From contig WARS01000015.1 in assembly GCA_008933995.1 (NCBI GenBank), forward strand, positions 3,770,173-3,834,172: DNA of 64,000 nt, written 5' to 3'. The position numbers were made by a program, and so were the translations under genes. The stretch comes from Datnioides undecimradiatus. Its lineage: Eukaryota; Chordata; Actinopteri; Lobotiformes; Datnioididae. The notes below the pieces were generated by a model that did no database searches, had not been told where the DNA came from, and worked only from the letters and a program-made list of their open reading frames with translations. This document shows positions 39,370 to 52,300 of this stretch, piece after piece (position 1 is the first letter of the stretch; each line of letters opens with the position of its first letter).

Positions 39370-39715
39370 AGAACTTGATGGCCGTTCCTCTTGTGGAATT
39401 TCATTTTTTAAGACGAGAATTTTTAATTTATGATTCCATATTTTGATGGTTATAGGACTGCTTTCAAACATCTGCAGTTTTATTCAACAGGTGTTTCCTT
39501 TTTTTTTTTTTTTTTAATTTAGTTTACCAGTCTTTATGCTACACCCTGTATTGTGCACGTTTTTTTGTTGTTGCTTTTTTTTTAAAATATGCAGATTAGG
39601 TTTTACGTTGTATTGTAAGACATTTTTCATTCGTTAAGGTAATTGCTTCCCCTCTCCCATAACTTGAGAATTGTATGATGACAAATTTGGGAAATAAAAT
39701 TTTACTGATTTGATG
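39370..39715 (+). other. ewsr1: ewsr1 3' UTR and poly(A) signal
   Basis: T-rich 3' UTR of about 345 bp ending with AATAAA at 39,693-39,698, shortly before TGATTTGATGTTT-like U/G-rich sequence. A single clear cleavage site is expected. Confidence 0.75.
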
Positions 39716-42700
39716 TTTAAGAGTCATGTGATTTACTGAACTTTACAAAATTGAGTTCTACAGGAAAACTATAACACAGATATGTTAATGCAATCAAAAG
39801 CAACAGCCAAAAGGAAAAGAAGTGAAGGTCCTTACGGCTGCTGAAGTGATTAACTGTTGGTACAAACAAATCAGTATTTTAACCACATGAATTTCTCAGA
39901 TTAAGATCATTTTTAGTGAAAGTACATGTGATCAGAGCAGTTACCTCTCTGTCACATGACAGAGTCGGTCAGTTGGATATGTGTTCCACCACAGATAATG
40001 ATTAAGCTCTAAGCGAAAGCTATATTCCTCTGATCTGCGATGACTTTCAGAAGTATCTGGCGTCACTGCTCTCCCAGGAGGTGTAAATGTAGGATGATTT
40101 ATGGTGCATAAATAAAAGATTTGTGGTTCAACATTCTTTAGATTTTCACCCACAAGGTTATGGACTTGATCTGGTTATGTGGTTTAATATGCCAATTTCC
40201 TTTTCCTGGAGAGCATAGCTGCCATTTTTAGATGGAGAGTACAGTGTTTTCCCGTTTTTGTTTTGCTGCAGATGGAGCACATCTGTATAATTGAACAGCT
40301 GCTGTTACTGTTCTGACCAGTAGGTGGCGGGGGTTGAACTGAAACTTTGGGTGCTGCAGTTCTGACTCAGAGAGCACTGTCTGATTTCTGGTGCTTTGCA
40401 TCAATGACGCTGTGTCTCCTTGTCCTGAAGAATACAGAATTTCAAGCCGAATGATTTAATTCAAGATAAGATGCTCATCAGATTTGAGTAACAGTCATAG
40501 TAAGGTGTCGGTATTTTGCTTATGCTTTAAAGTAGTTTGCTGGCTTAATCAGACAGAAATACACAATGATCTCGATGCTGGTGTCAACTCTAACAGAATA
40601 GAGTACCTCACAAGACATCACAAATGCCTTAAATGTTTTTCTGTTTTGTTCCCCCCATAGTTTCCCATTGCAGCTACACACATTGAGCAGTATTTCTTAT
40701 GAGGCAATCAAGTTGAATTAAGTGCTGTTATTAATCACAGATGTCAATCTTTGGAACGTTATCTTTAACATCTGGCAAACATTCATCTGTTAACACCATC
40801 CCACAGTTCTTTGATGTTTTCCTTTTCGTACACCTATTCAGTTACCACTGGATAATCCTGCTCGTAGGATTCTGTCACAACCATTTGATGGCACAGTTTG
40901 CTACATCCGTTGCAGTATTCCCTATATAGCACTTACAGTTTGCTTACAGTGAGCACATCTGTGTGTTTTTGCACATGTCAGAAAATGATTGCAAATACAG
41001 CAGCTGGCTATGTTTCAGAGCATCCAAGTTGAAGAGAGTGTTTTAGAGCAGGACACGAAATCTTTCCTGCCTTTTCGCTGCTTTGCCGATTCTGTCTTCA
41101 CACCTTTGAATGATAGAAGTCGTCTGACCTCACAATCTTGTTACCAGTACAGGTACAGCCGTCAAATCTCCTGTCTCATGCCCCCTCTGTGTTATTCCTC
41201 AGGGGAAGCCCCTGACACAGCTGACATCCTAAAGTGCTTCTCATTTGCTATGGCCAGTTGTTCATGTGGATTAATAGAGTGCTGAACTCTCTCTCTCTGT
41301 CCCTTTACTGACAGAAAAGCTGATTCATCCAGGCCCAGAAAATGATCTCATCAACCCCCACCTTCTCCCTCTCTCTCTCCCTCCCTCACTCTTTCTCTCT
41401 ATCTGTCTTCCGCCCCCTCCCTTCCTTTCTTTCTCTCTCTCTCTCTCTCTTAAACAGACACATCCCTCTTTTTAAATGAAAACAAGCCCTGCTTCTTGGC
41501 ACTGGGCTTTGCTTAAATTCAAACAATCACACATTCGGAGAACACACGGGTTTGCTCCAATGGAGGCGAGATCCAACAATTTTTAGAGGGGGAAACTAAG
41601 AGGTTGAAATGTTTCTGCACATACAAGTTCCAGGTTTGTTTACATACAACTGAAGCTCTGGCAATTAATTGATATACTTTACTGTAAATGTAAAGTTGTA
41701 AAGTTTTCAACAGCATGAGAAAAGTGGAGCTGAGGTTAAATCAAAAGACCCCTCTGCATTCATAGCAGTTTTTAATCATGTGCTCCAGATTTTGGTGGTG
41801 AGCCTACCCCTTTTTGTTTACAGTTATATCACAGATGGTCTCTTTAAAGCCAGAGGCAAGTTTCGCCTGTTTTCAAAATTTTAAAACACCACTTAAACCT
41901 GAAAATCAGGTCTCTTGCACCAAAGATTGACCCAAGTTTCTATTCTCCAGTTTGAAGTTCAGCAGTATCAAGAAGAGTTTGACTCAATCTCCTCCTATCA
42001 TGCACACATGCTGCGCATCATGTGCTCTTGAATCGGCTACTTTGTCTTGACCTCTGTTTACAGCTTCCGTTCTTGACTTGATAACACTGTAGTTTATGTC
42101 TTACTGTCTCCTTTATAATCCCCCAATCTCCTGATGATTCAGGCTTTTTAGACTCTATCCTCCCAGGTGTGATTTATTTGATTTGTGCAGCGCCTCCTAC
42201 AAACCAATAATGGCACATTCATTACAGAAGTTACAAGAGATCTAGACAAGGCTGTTAAATCTTAACTTAAGACAGAAGAGCTTCTTCTTCATCACATTCT
42301 TTAATCATTGATAAGATTGTACATTTGGGAAGGTATTTCCAGCACTAAGCAGAGCTGCTGTCTCATGATGCTGAGATGCAAGCGTTATTGGCCTTCTTCA
42401 CTTCAGGCTATTTGGTAAAGAGACCACACAATGGCTTCGTTATTGAGAGACTGTGGAGCTTCTTTATGTGTTAGCACAAATGAAAAATATCGTAAAAATG
42501 GATGTCTTATTTTCTCACGGAGTGGACCTCAATTAATCAACACTGCTGACAGTTTCTGGGAAAAATGAACAAAACTGATTCACAATTATACGTCTGGCAT
42601 TGATACAAGTTTGATTCATTTGTTCTTTGTTCTGTTACTGTGCAGATTCAGATTTTTCATACCAACATGATCAGAAGATCAAGCATGATGCATTGCTGAG

Positions 42701-42779
42701 TTTGAAACGGTAGCATTTAAAGCAGACACTTTCCTAAGGAGTGTGTGCTGAGTTGGTGAACATGGGGTTAAGTTTTCCT
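39716..42779. other. ewsr1-gas2l1 intergenic region
   Basis: About 3 kb without a supported coding exon on either strand. It contains a CTCF-like site and a CT-rich low-complexity stretch at about 41,380-41,450. Confidence 0.6.
40317..40330 (+). promoter_or_regulatory. CTCF-consensus match downstream of ewsr1
   Basis: CCAGTAGGTGGCGG, a full match to CCASYAGRKGGCRS and the exact reverse complement of the site at 30,445. The pair flanks ewsr1 and points outward. The right flank does not resemble the repeat-like flank of the other copy. Confidence 0.4.
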
Positions 42780-43341
42780 CCTCTTGCCGGGCGTTGATCC
42801 CTCATAATGGGATGTGCCACCGAGTCGCTCTGCTGCTCTAAGCTACAGCAGGTCAACGTATTCAGCTGGAGAGGCGGGTCTATCTGCAGGGAGGATGAGC
42901 TGCGGACTCAGCGCCGCTCAGTCGTGATTTCGTCGATGAGCTGACACAGAGACATGGTGACACGTGGATTTCTGAGAGGGAGAGGACCCACCGGCCACCG
43001 GGTGGATTAACTACCCGTCGCATGGGTGTGTGTCGGCGTCCCGGCCTGCTCGGCTCTCGTTCTCACCCGGCGATGCGCTCTTTAAAGGAAACTGGCTTCG
43101 CAGAAACATCCGGAAAACGCATCCATGCGCCACGGCCACTCTGCATCCCGATATGCCTGTGACAACACAAAGCCTGGTTTCAAGGAGCCCTGATAAGAAA
43201 CCACACATGCACATCGGCATGGGTGCGTCAACACGGTTATTTCGCTATATTACGCGGATGGAGATTAGGAGCGCAGTTGTGCAATGAGACGATCGGGAAT
43301 TATAAAGTAGACTTTATTGATAGGCTTTAAAATCCGACAAT
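42780..43341 (+). promoter_or_regulatory. gas2l1: gas2l1 CpG-rich promoter and 5' UTR region
   Basis: CpG density rises sharply from about 42,800 into the first coding exon, as in a CpG-island promoter. A TTATAAAG near 43,298 is too close to the ATG to be a likely TATA box. An upstream ATG at 43,022 opens a short frame of about 46 codons that could act as a uORF if the 5' UTR extends that far. Confidence 0.5.
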
Positions 43342-46300
43342 ATGGCTGATCAGAGCAACATCCAGTCCGCTGCCTCCAAGAGTATCAGGCCCTTTAAATC
43401 CAGCGAAGAATACCTGTATGCTATGAAGGAGGATCTGGCTGAATGGCTGAACACCCTGTACGACCTAGATATCACTGCGGACACCTTTATGGATGGGCTG
43501 GGGACGGGCTGTGCCCTCTGTCGGCACGCCAACAACGTGAACCGCGCCGCACAGGAGTTCCAGCTGGAATACCCGGAGGCTGCACAGTCCATGAAGGTGC
43601 CATCTAAAGATGTTGTCTTTCAGTCGCGCAACGTTGTCCCCGGCTCGTTCCTGGCGCGGGATAATGTGTCCAATTTCATCACCTGGTGCAGGCAGGAGCT
43701 GTGGATCAAGGACGTCCTCATGTTTGAGACCAACGACTTGGTGGAGAGATGCAACGAGAAGAATTTTGTTCTTTGCCTCCTTGAGGTGGCGCGACGTGGA
43801 TCCAAGTTTGGCATGTTGGCCCCCATGTTGATCCAGCTGGAGGAGGAGATCGAGGAGGAGATCCGAGATCAGGAGAGCCTGAGGATCGATGACGGGGAGC
43901 CCGCTGAGCAAAGCCCGCCCAGCAGGTGCTTCAGTCGGAAGGAGAGCAGTAAGAGTGTGGAGGATGAGGACGAGCCTGACCCAGAGCCGTTCATCTGGCA
44001 GCAGAAGAGAGTTTTATGTGACATGCGAAATTTGGATGAGTTGGTGAGTTGAAGACATAAAAACATAAGACGCTATGAACTGGTATCTTTTTTTAACTTA
44101 CTCCAAATAACCCCGGCTGAAATGTGCCATAGCTGCATTATGATTCATCCAAGTCGCCATAGACTTGGGTGTTACGATGTTACGACTCACTTCCAAGATA
44201 ATTTAATCATCACTACTCATAACATTAGTGTGTAAAACGGTTTCCCCGCAAGCCCCATCCTCTGACTTTGCTCAGACGTATCTATATAATCACTGTGTTG
44301 TCTAGTGCTAAAGCAGCCGACAGAAGACCAATCCCACAGTTTAACACAGAAATGTGTCAAAAGTGAAGCTCCCTCTCTGAAAATATCATGCCAGTGCCAT
44401 GAAAAAGGCAGGCGCCCTATGTGTGTGCACGCGTGTGTGCATCTATGCATGACTGTGCTGTTAAATTCCTTCTCACCTGTAGAGGGTCGGTGTGTGTTTG
44501 ACACCCACATTCTTGCTTTCTCCCACAGGGGGCTCTGGAAAGGTCACAGGTCAACTCAGTGACATTTCTCTGTCATTCTTGTAGAAACGCCAGCTCTGGC
44601 TCAGTAAGAGACAGCCAGAGATTGAAATATTTTCCAGCCTCCAGCCTCTTTCATTTAGTTTCTTGTTAATTGAGTGCTTTATCTGTAGCTCCGTCATGAC
44701 TCAATGTGTCTCTTTTGTCAAGTTTGAGTTCAAACCATCAGCTCTTGTCACTTGTCCGGTTAAACTGGCTGACCTTTGCCACAGGAGCACATGAAAGAGT
44801 CAAAGATCTCATCAGGGCAAAACTAATGAGCAGACAGACCACCCGGTGGAACATGTGCTTGGGTTGTGAGTGGGGGGAGAAGTCAGGGTTCTCACACTGA
44901 CGAGAAGAACAATGTCCGTCTTTGGCACCAAAGACGTGAGGGAGGAGGAGGGGGGACAGCGGACAGTCACAGTCGCGCTGGTCAGGCAACAGAGCAGAGC
45001 GGTTCTGGTGTGACCTCCACAGACAGAAATAGGAGAGCATGTGGAGGAGGATGTGCGCTGTTCATGTCCAGACTGTCTGAGTTTGCACAGTCTCGCTCAT
45101 ATGACTGTGTCCTGGGGATTATACAAGCGGACAACATTTTGGGACAAAAAGATCACAGAAAAGCTACAGAGCGCACGCCTGTCTTTGTTGTTTCTGTCAT
45201 CCACACCCTCACGTCACAAACATTCGGCTGATTCAGCAAGTGGCATTCCCAGTCGTCTCCTCCACGCTCCCTGTCAGTCTTACAAAATCGCTTGCATGTA
45301 GGCTGCACAGAAGAGCCCACATCAGCGGCATGCAGCCCTTCAGATGAGTAACAACTCTAAGATCAGAGGCTTCAATATTAAAATAGTGCAATATCACACA
45401 GGTTGTTTTACAGTGTTTCCTTAAACATCCATGTCGAATGGCTTTAGCTGCCTGTAGACCAGACCCTGTGCGAAACAGGTTTCTACAGAACAACCTCTTA
45501 GTTTCCTGGCTCGTGGTAAATTTACCAGCAAACAGCCAAACAAAAATCCACATTTTTAAAAAATAGTTTGATCAGTGTCTGCTCATTCAATGACCCGGTC
45601 AGTTCTTGCTGCAAGACGTCAGTCCTCCATAACATCAGTCACAAGTTTATCCTGCAGAATGCCTGTGTGCGCTTCTCTTTGTATTCCTGGCTGATTCAGT
45701 AACCTTACAAGAGATTAGTGTCTCGTTATTACTGGAAACCTCATTGCTTGTAGTCATGAGTATCTCAGAGGGGAAAGGAAGAAAGTAAAAAGGGCTTCGT
45801 TTCATTGGTGACAGCAGACTGTGCGTCATCTTCACTGAGCCAGGTAGGCAGAGGCGAGTTTCCTGCATCAACCAAGATATGTATTATTTCATATTTCATG
45901 ACAAACATTTTCATTATTATATACTCATTTTCACTTTATTGAGCTATTTTTCATTGAAATCTAATTTTGAAGCAGCTCTTTAAAAATGCACAATTCCTCA
46001 ACCAATCCAAGCACTGTCTCCCTACTCATAATCAATAATACTATTGATGAAATGTCATCAATTAATTAACAGGCCGTTAACACCTACAGAGATGTGCACA
46101 GCAGCTGCAGACGCTGCTGCAGAGCTTCCATTTAGTTTCCGTGTTTTCTCTTCAGAAGTGTGAGCCAACGGACGTTTGCACACGAACCTGCACGCTGTCG
46201 TGACATGTATTCACCAACATAATGCATCCAATCCAATGAAATCTGAAAGAGAAAATGTGATTTGTGCAATGCATCCAGGTTTTTCATACCTACGGCTGTA

Positions 46301-49300
46301 GTAGAGTACACAGGATTGCATTTATTACTCAGAATCACGTACCAAGACCAACTTTGAATTCTGTTTTTTACACATTTGGCATTTGTTTCCTGTGCATCTC
46401 AATGCGATTTGTAGATGTGGCAGCTGTTTGTGTTTCTATACGTTGTGCAGCAGTTGGATGATCAAACTAATCCTCTTGTTGAGTTAAACAAGACAATACA
46501 AGTGTAGCGATAATAGGATTGCATGTCATAAGTCTAATGAATGTAGTAAGCTGTGTAGGAGTACAAACATCAGAATCATTTTAAGTACATGTCCCTTTAA
46601 GGACATCTAGCTCTGTTACAATCGCAGAAAAATGTAACGCCAAATATTTTAAGTTGTGATTTGTCCTCAGTACAGTCGGCTCATGTGACTCAGTTAACTT
46701 CTGACTCTTAATTCAACCAGTTGATGTGTCACGTCAGCAATACAATAGATATTTAATCTTCAGAAAGCTGTTGTCTATCCAGTTTACTGGCCTGGTTACG
46801 ACACGCCATTCTGTGCACACATTGTAACACTCACAATCATTGTGTCTCCCACTGATCTGCCCCTACGTGTGTCATTACTCATCTCACTGTGGCACAGCTT
46901 TCCACTTCGAAGTTGAGGAAGTGACTGGCGTCGCATTTCCCTCGTCATAGTTTGAGTCAATTATAAATGTTCCTTTTCCCAGACTCCTGGAGACATTTCT
47001 TCTTTACAATATTACAGACAGCAGCCGGTTCACATTGCTATATGCCTACATCAAGTTTATCCTTTGCATTAGGGGATTTTCTTTCATGTTATCCATAATA
47101 TAGGGATTATACCATGGACTTGTATCTGTTTTTTCTCATACGTTGCAACCAGCCTAAGGTCAAGAAACATGGTAATCTACTACTAAAAAATGACCTTTTT
47201 GTATATTTTCTAGGTCTTGCAATTAGGCCCTGGGCTTAGTGGTGAAAACACATACATAGCTATGCAAATGGACATACATGCAATAGTCTATATGACACCC
47301 ACACACTCCTTAATGCACACTCTTCTTATTTTCACAGCGTGCACAGGCATCTCTGCATTACAATATGATTACAGCTTTTGTCGCCGTCTTTCCTTAGCGT
47401 GTTTCCTTCTTCTTGCTCAGTCATATAAACTGGTTCATGTCTCTTCTCACCCCAGGCTTCAACATTCAGGCCTTGTTTAGTTCATACATGTGCTAGCCCC
47501 TATTCCCATCCCCCACCCCGGTCTCCGCCAGAGATGATAAAGCAAAGAGCACAACACTATGTCTTGTCGGTGGCAACGAAGAGGGAGATATGAATAGGAC
47601 GTTGACGGAGAGGTAATCAAGGGCTGACAGCTCTGTCAAAGACTTTGGATGGAGACACCAGCAGAGCAAAAGGAGAATAAAGAGAGAAAATGTGTGTATT
47701 ATGCTTATTGGGACAGTCTGCTCCATTAACCTTATGGGCCAATTCATGCATTCAGGGAATAAAAAAAGGGGAGTAAACAACAGATAGGGTGCCTCGAGTG
47801 ACTTTACTGTACACTCTGTTAAACCTGACTAGAATGGATGTTACTGTGGGAGGGAGAGCTACAGTAGTGAGCGAGCCAGAGTGAAAGAAGAAAGTAGGTC
47901 ATCATGCTTTGCATTGGGTCACAGTCATACGCTTTGCCGAGAGAGCGTGGCACCCTTCAGTGTTTCTGCTGCCTGTGTCACATGCGCTCGTGTTTTTAAG
48001 GGGTTTAGTACTTTAACATTTTTTACCCTCCAGATTTTGCAGAGTACCAGCACAGGCAGGATCTCACTCCTCCTCACTGTTTTCCATACAAAATGGTCCA
48101 TGTGGAAAGGGCTTACTCTGCACTTTGCATGTCTGCTTCATGTCTTTAATCTAGTGTGTGATGCTATCAGCTGGTCGTTTGCATCATGATCATTTAATTG
48201 GGTGCTTATCTGAATAGGCTTCTGTCTCTGTGTGTAGCCTGGTTATCGTGCGCACCTGCCAGTCAGGTGGATACTGTCCTTGTTAGGGCATCAGCTCCTC
48301 TAACATCAGTTGCCTCCAGCAGAGTGCTGAGTGTCCTTTAGTCTCATCAAAACAAATGACTTAGACAGTAGCCTGCTATTTAACTTCCTGCACTGGGTGA
48401 TTACACTGCTGTTTCACTGAGGCTGATGAATAATAGAGTTATACACCTTGCAGCACTTGATGTCCATTAGATTCCCATATCCACCAAGCACCCTCCCAAT
48501 GGACAGTTTTTCATGTGGCCAGATGATAGGCATCGATTTTCCGAGAATGGTTTCCTTGAGGCATTGGATGAGGCCTGCCCTGGAGCAAGTGTGATTACAC
48601 ATTTTCACCCTGGTCAAAATACAATATGGAGCAAATTCCACCTACCAGCACATCTACAGATCACTAAGTAACACTGTACTGATAAGTAAGCCTTTTTTCC
48701 CTTTGACTAGCCCTATTTCCACTGTCTGTGCTAGGATAAGCTAAGGTAACCAGCTGCTGACTGTATTCTTATATTAAACAGACACATTTTCTGATCTCTC
48801 ACCCAGGAGGAAAATAAGCATAAATTGTTGAGCTACTGTTCTAATGCATTCTTTGTTTTTGCATTTATGACCATAACTTGATGATGATGATAATATTATT
48901 TTGTCTCCCTATGGAGGGTTACCGGCTTTAACTGACATACCCTGACCCTGAGGCGTTTAGCCAACTCTCTTTTTCCGTCTCATCTCTGCTGGTCTAGCCT
49001 GTTGGACCAGCATGCTAACAGTCTCTAAATACGTAAATTTCCATGATTCCCTCTCCAGCTTGTCCCCTCTGGGCTGCAGCTGCGACGTTATCATCATTCA
49101 TTCAGTCACTTGTCACCTCACGGCAGCCCCCAGGTTGATTAAAGAGATAATTTGTGCAAAGGAGGCTGTTCCATGTTTATGAGATGTTGCATGGTTGTCC
49201 ACAGAGGAGTCATTTATACAGGCTGTCAGGCCAGTGGTTTAATAGAGGATAGATATGTAGCTGTTTTCAGCGTGTGTTCACAGGCTTGAGGAATGCTTAC

Positions 49301-52300
49301 TGTGGGTGGTGGAGCAATAATCCCTTAAGTTAAAAAAAAATCTCCGTCCTGCCAAGCAGGCGCCCCCAATGGCATAGTTTTCATCTCTCTTTGTGTTTAT
49401 CTGATGGTGAGGTTGTCTTATCTTGGGAAGTTTCCAGTCATGACAGGAGCTCCTCGAGGCAAGAAGATAAACTAAGAGAAGAGTCTTGTTGTCATTTTTG
49501 AAATTCACCTTGAAAGTACCGTATGTGCCTGTGTAATCTTTTAATCCACCCCATTTTCTTTACCTTTTAAAAGTAGCATGTATTCTGTCGTAAACCCTCC
49601 AATCTAAGTCAAATCCTGGAAACACCCTCGTGTAAATTCCTGTGGAGTGACTTGTTGTAATGTTCAGTTTTTATTGTCGGAGTTTGGCAGTAATTATCCT
49701 TCACATCGCAATCATAAAAGGAGCCAGTTGCAGCAGGCCAACACACCTCTGTTTGATGACTGTGCTAGAGCAAACTGTGTGGCTATGCATTGTTTGTTGA
49801 CTCAGGCAGAGCACTGACACTAAGTCGAACGGATGTGTGGCGTCTTTGAGTTCAACTTATGAAATCTTGATCTCAGTCTCAAAATCCGAGCCACAAAACC
49901 AGAAATATAGTTTGTGTATCCTCATAATAACAACCAGTACGTTCAAATCCCACAACAGCAAATATACTTATTAGAGTAAAACAACTCTGGTAACCTTGTA
50001 CATTCCTTCGTTCAGATATCATTATGTGGAACTACTGCACTCGTTGTGTATCATGTTGGTCCAGATTTCAAGTCAGCAAAGAAAATGGGGAATAAAATCT
50101 TTATCTCTCCCCTCCCATTTCCTCTCTTCATCCCCAGGGTTTGCTTAGCCCTCAGTCTCAGCCTATCTCTTCCATGAATGGCTCCTAAGATGTTTGCAGG
50201 TCAGGAAGGAAAAGAACGAAGAGGTTGTTGACTCACGCTGAGTAGATATGACGTGATCTGAGCAGTGGGATCATTAAAGCAATGTGTGCTGTAAGTGGTG
50301 TTGTGCATTTACGAACCCAGCTGCTCAGTTCACAGGGAATTTAGCAGTTTTGTCATTTTAATCAGGAAAATGTTTCTCTCTCTATTCAAGCAAAAACATC
50401 TCTGCATTCCTATCTTAAGATAGATACAGCAGATTCCCAGTATAGGGGCGAGGATTGGATTGTTCTGCTTTTCACTCTTTTCCCTCTCAGACATCTGCAG
50501 CTCTTGCTGAAAGTGTCTCATTTGACCAGCATGCATCCATAATTCATCCTTCAGTCTTTTTTTTACAGTGTTCCAGCTCCACTTCCGCATGTTTCCTGCG
50601 TGACCTTGTCGCTCTCTCCTCCCCTTTTATCTCATTCTGGTGTGTGAGAGCTTGTGTGTTTTGGTTTCAGTGTGTCTGAGCAAGTCCATTGTTGACACAG
50701 CGAAGACATGGGAAGTGCACACATTTCGTGCCGAAGCTTCCACAGAGTAAATATTTCAAATGTCAGGGCTGCTATTGATTAGGTTATTATTAAACACTTC
50801 AAGTGAGACACTGTATGGGAGTCCTTCACCTTCCCTCTGGAGGAAAAACGTATGTGAAACAGCAAGGGGAGGTTGTTGGGTGAGAGAAAGGCTTTACTGT
50901 AGACAGAATGAAAAAAGAAGGCAAACTGTACAGTTAAAAAGGGAAGGGTAAGGCTATGTGTATGTCTGTTGCCATAGCAATCTTTCCATGAACTCACTGG
51001 TTGGGGTTTTTCCAAACAGGGCTTGTCCACCTACTGACAGACAGAAAGACAGAGTGACAGAGTGGAGAGAAAGAGAGGGAGTGAGCAGATGTAGAAATGT
51101 AAGCAAAACAAAGAAAGCGAGGACAAATATAGGTCTGCTCAGCTAGTGCACGGGCTAAAAATAAAGGCTCGATAGGCAACAAAGTAGATGAGAGGCGGAG
51201 AGAGAAGAAGAGGGCTGGATAAAAGCAGGTGAGAGGGAGAACAGAGACGCAGGTGAGATGCTGAGGCTTAGCAATGAATCCACCCTCTTTAATAAGCATG
51301 GGAAAAAAAGAAGGGTGCTGTTTCAAGAAAATAACAAGGTGCCTCCTTAATCTTCTCGATACACCATAATGTAGGCGTTGTAGGCGATCCTGCTCATACA
51401 CACACACCATATCCCCTCAGCCCTGTATACAGCATGAAAGGTACTGTAAACAGCCGATGGGTGGGAGCTCACAACCTGAAATTTTCCTCCAACACGTCAT
51501 TTGACCACTCAAATATCAATAAAACACCCTCCTCCCTTTTGTAATGGCTGCCCTTGCACGCTCAGTTATGGAGCAGTTATTCTTCTCTTTCCTGCGCTCT
51601 CCTCCTTCCACTTTGCCGGTTTGCTCTCTCTCCCTCGTGGTCGACGAGCACGCATACGCCTTTTGTCTGAGAGAGACGCCAAGAAAAACATCAAAGTTGC
51701 CCAATCCTGCCAGAGCTCAGGCCCATGCAACACAAGCAGCTCTCGCTCCACCCTGCAGTTGTGTCTGACTCCAGTTGCCTAATAAGCACCCCCAACCACA
51801 GCAAGGGTACCGACTTTGACTCTCCCGATTCAAATCCCAGCTGGCAGCACAGGCCTGCTGACATCATCATCACCACCACCACCAGTCTGGTTTCTGTGCT
51901 CTCTTTCTGCTCAGTTAATGACATCACAACCAGAAACATTGTCACGCAACAGCCTAGAGAGGGAGAGTATTCATTAGCATGTCCACACATGTATTTTGGT
52001 GCTTTTGTGACACTTTGCGGAGAACTAAATAACCAAAATGTTCTGTGGAGATGAGATGAGGCAGGGCTTTTATTGTGGTAAAAGGCTGGGCGGGGCACTG
52101 TGTCAACCCAGTAGGTGCTTCAGGAGAAGATTTGGCAGGAAGATGACGCACACACACACACACACACACACACACTCAACACCCTCATACACTCTGGCAG
52201 CCAAGGCTGCTCATTGCTAACACCATAAAACAGCCTCATTGTGCTGTTGACATGTAGCAGTCAGGACCTGCAGGGCTTTGGCCACAGATTTACAGTTACA

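Noticed and set aside
43298..43305. TTATAAAG as a TATA box for gas2l1
   Set aside because: Only about 37 bp before the ATG; it would leave almost no 5' UTR, and the region is CpG-rich instead.
43465..43911. 148-codon minus-strand frame
   Set aside because: Shadow of the gas2l1 CH-domain exon, which is GC-rich and has strong homology on the plus strand.
49930..49960. GTTCAAATCC as a tRNA T-arm
   Set aside because: No matching acceptor stem, D-arm or A box at the right distance.
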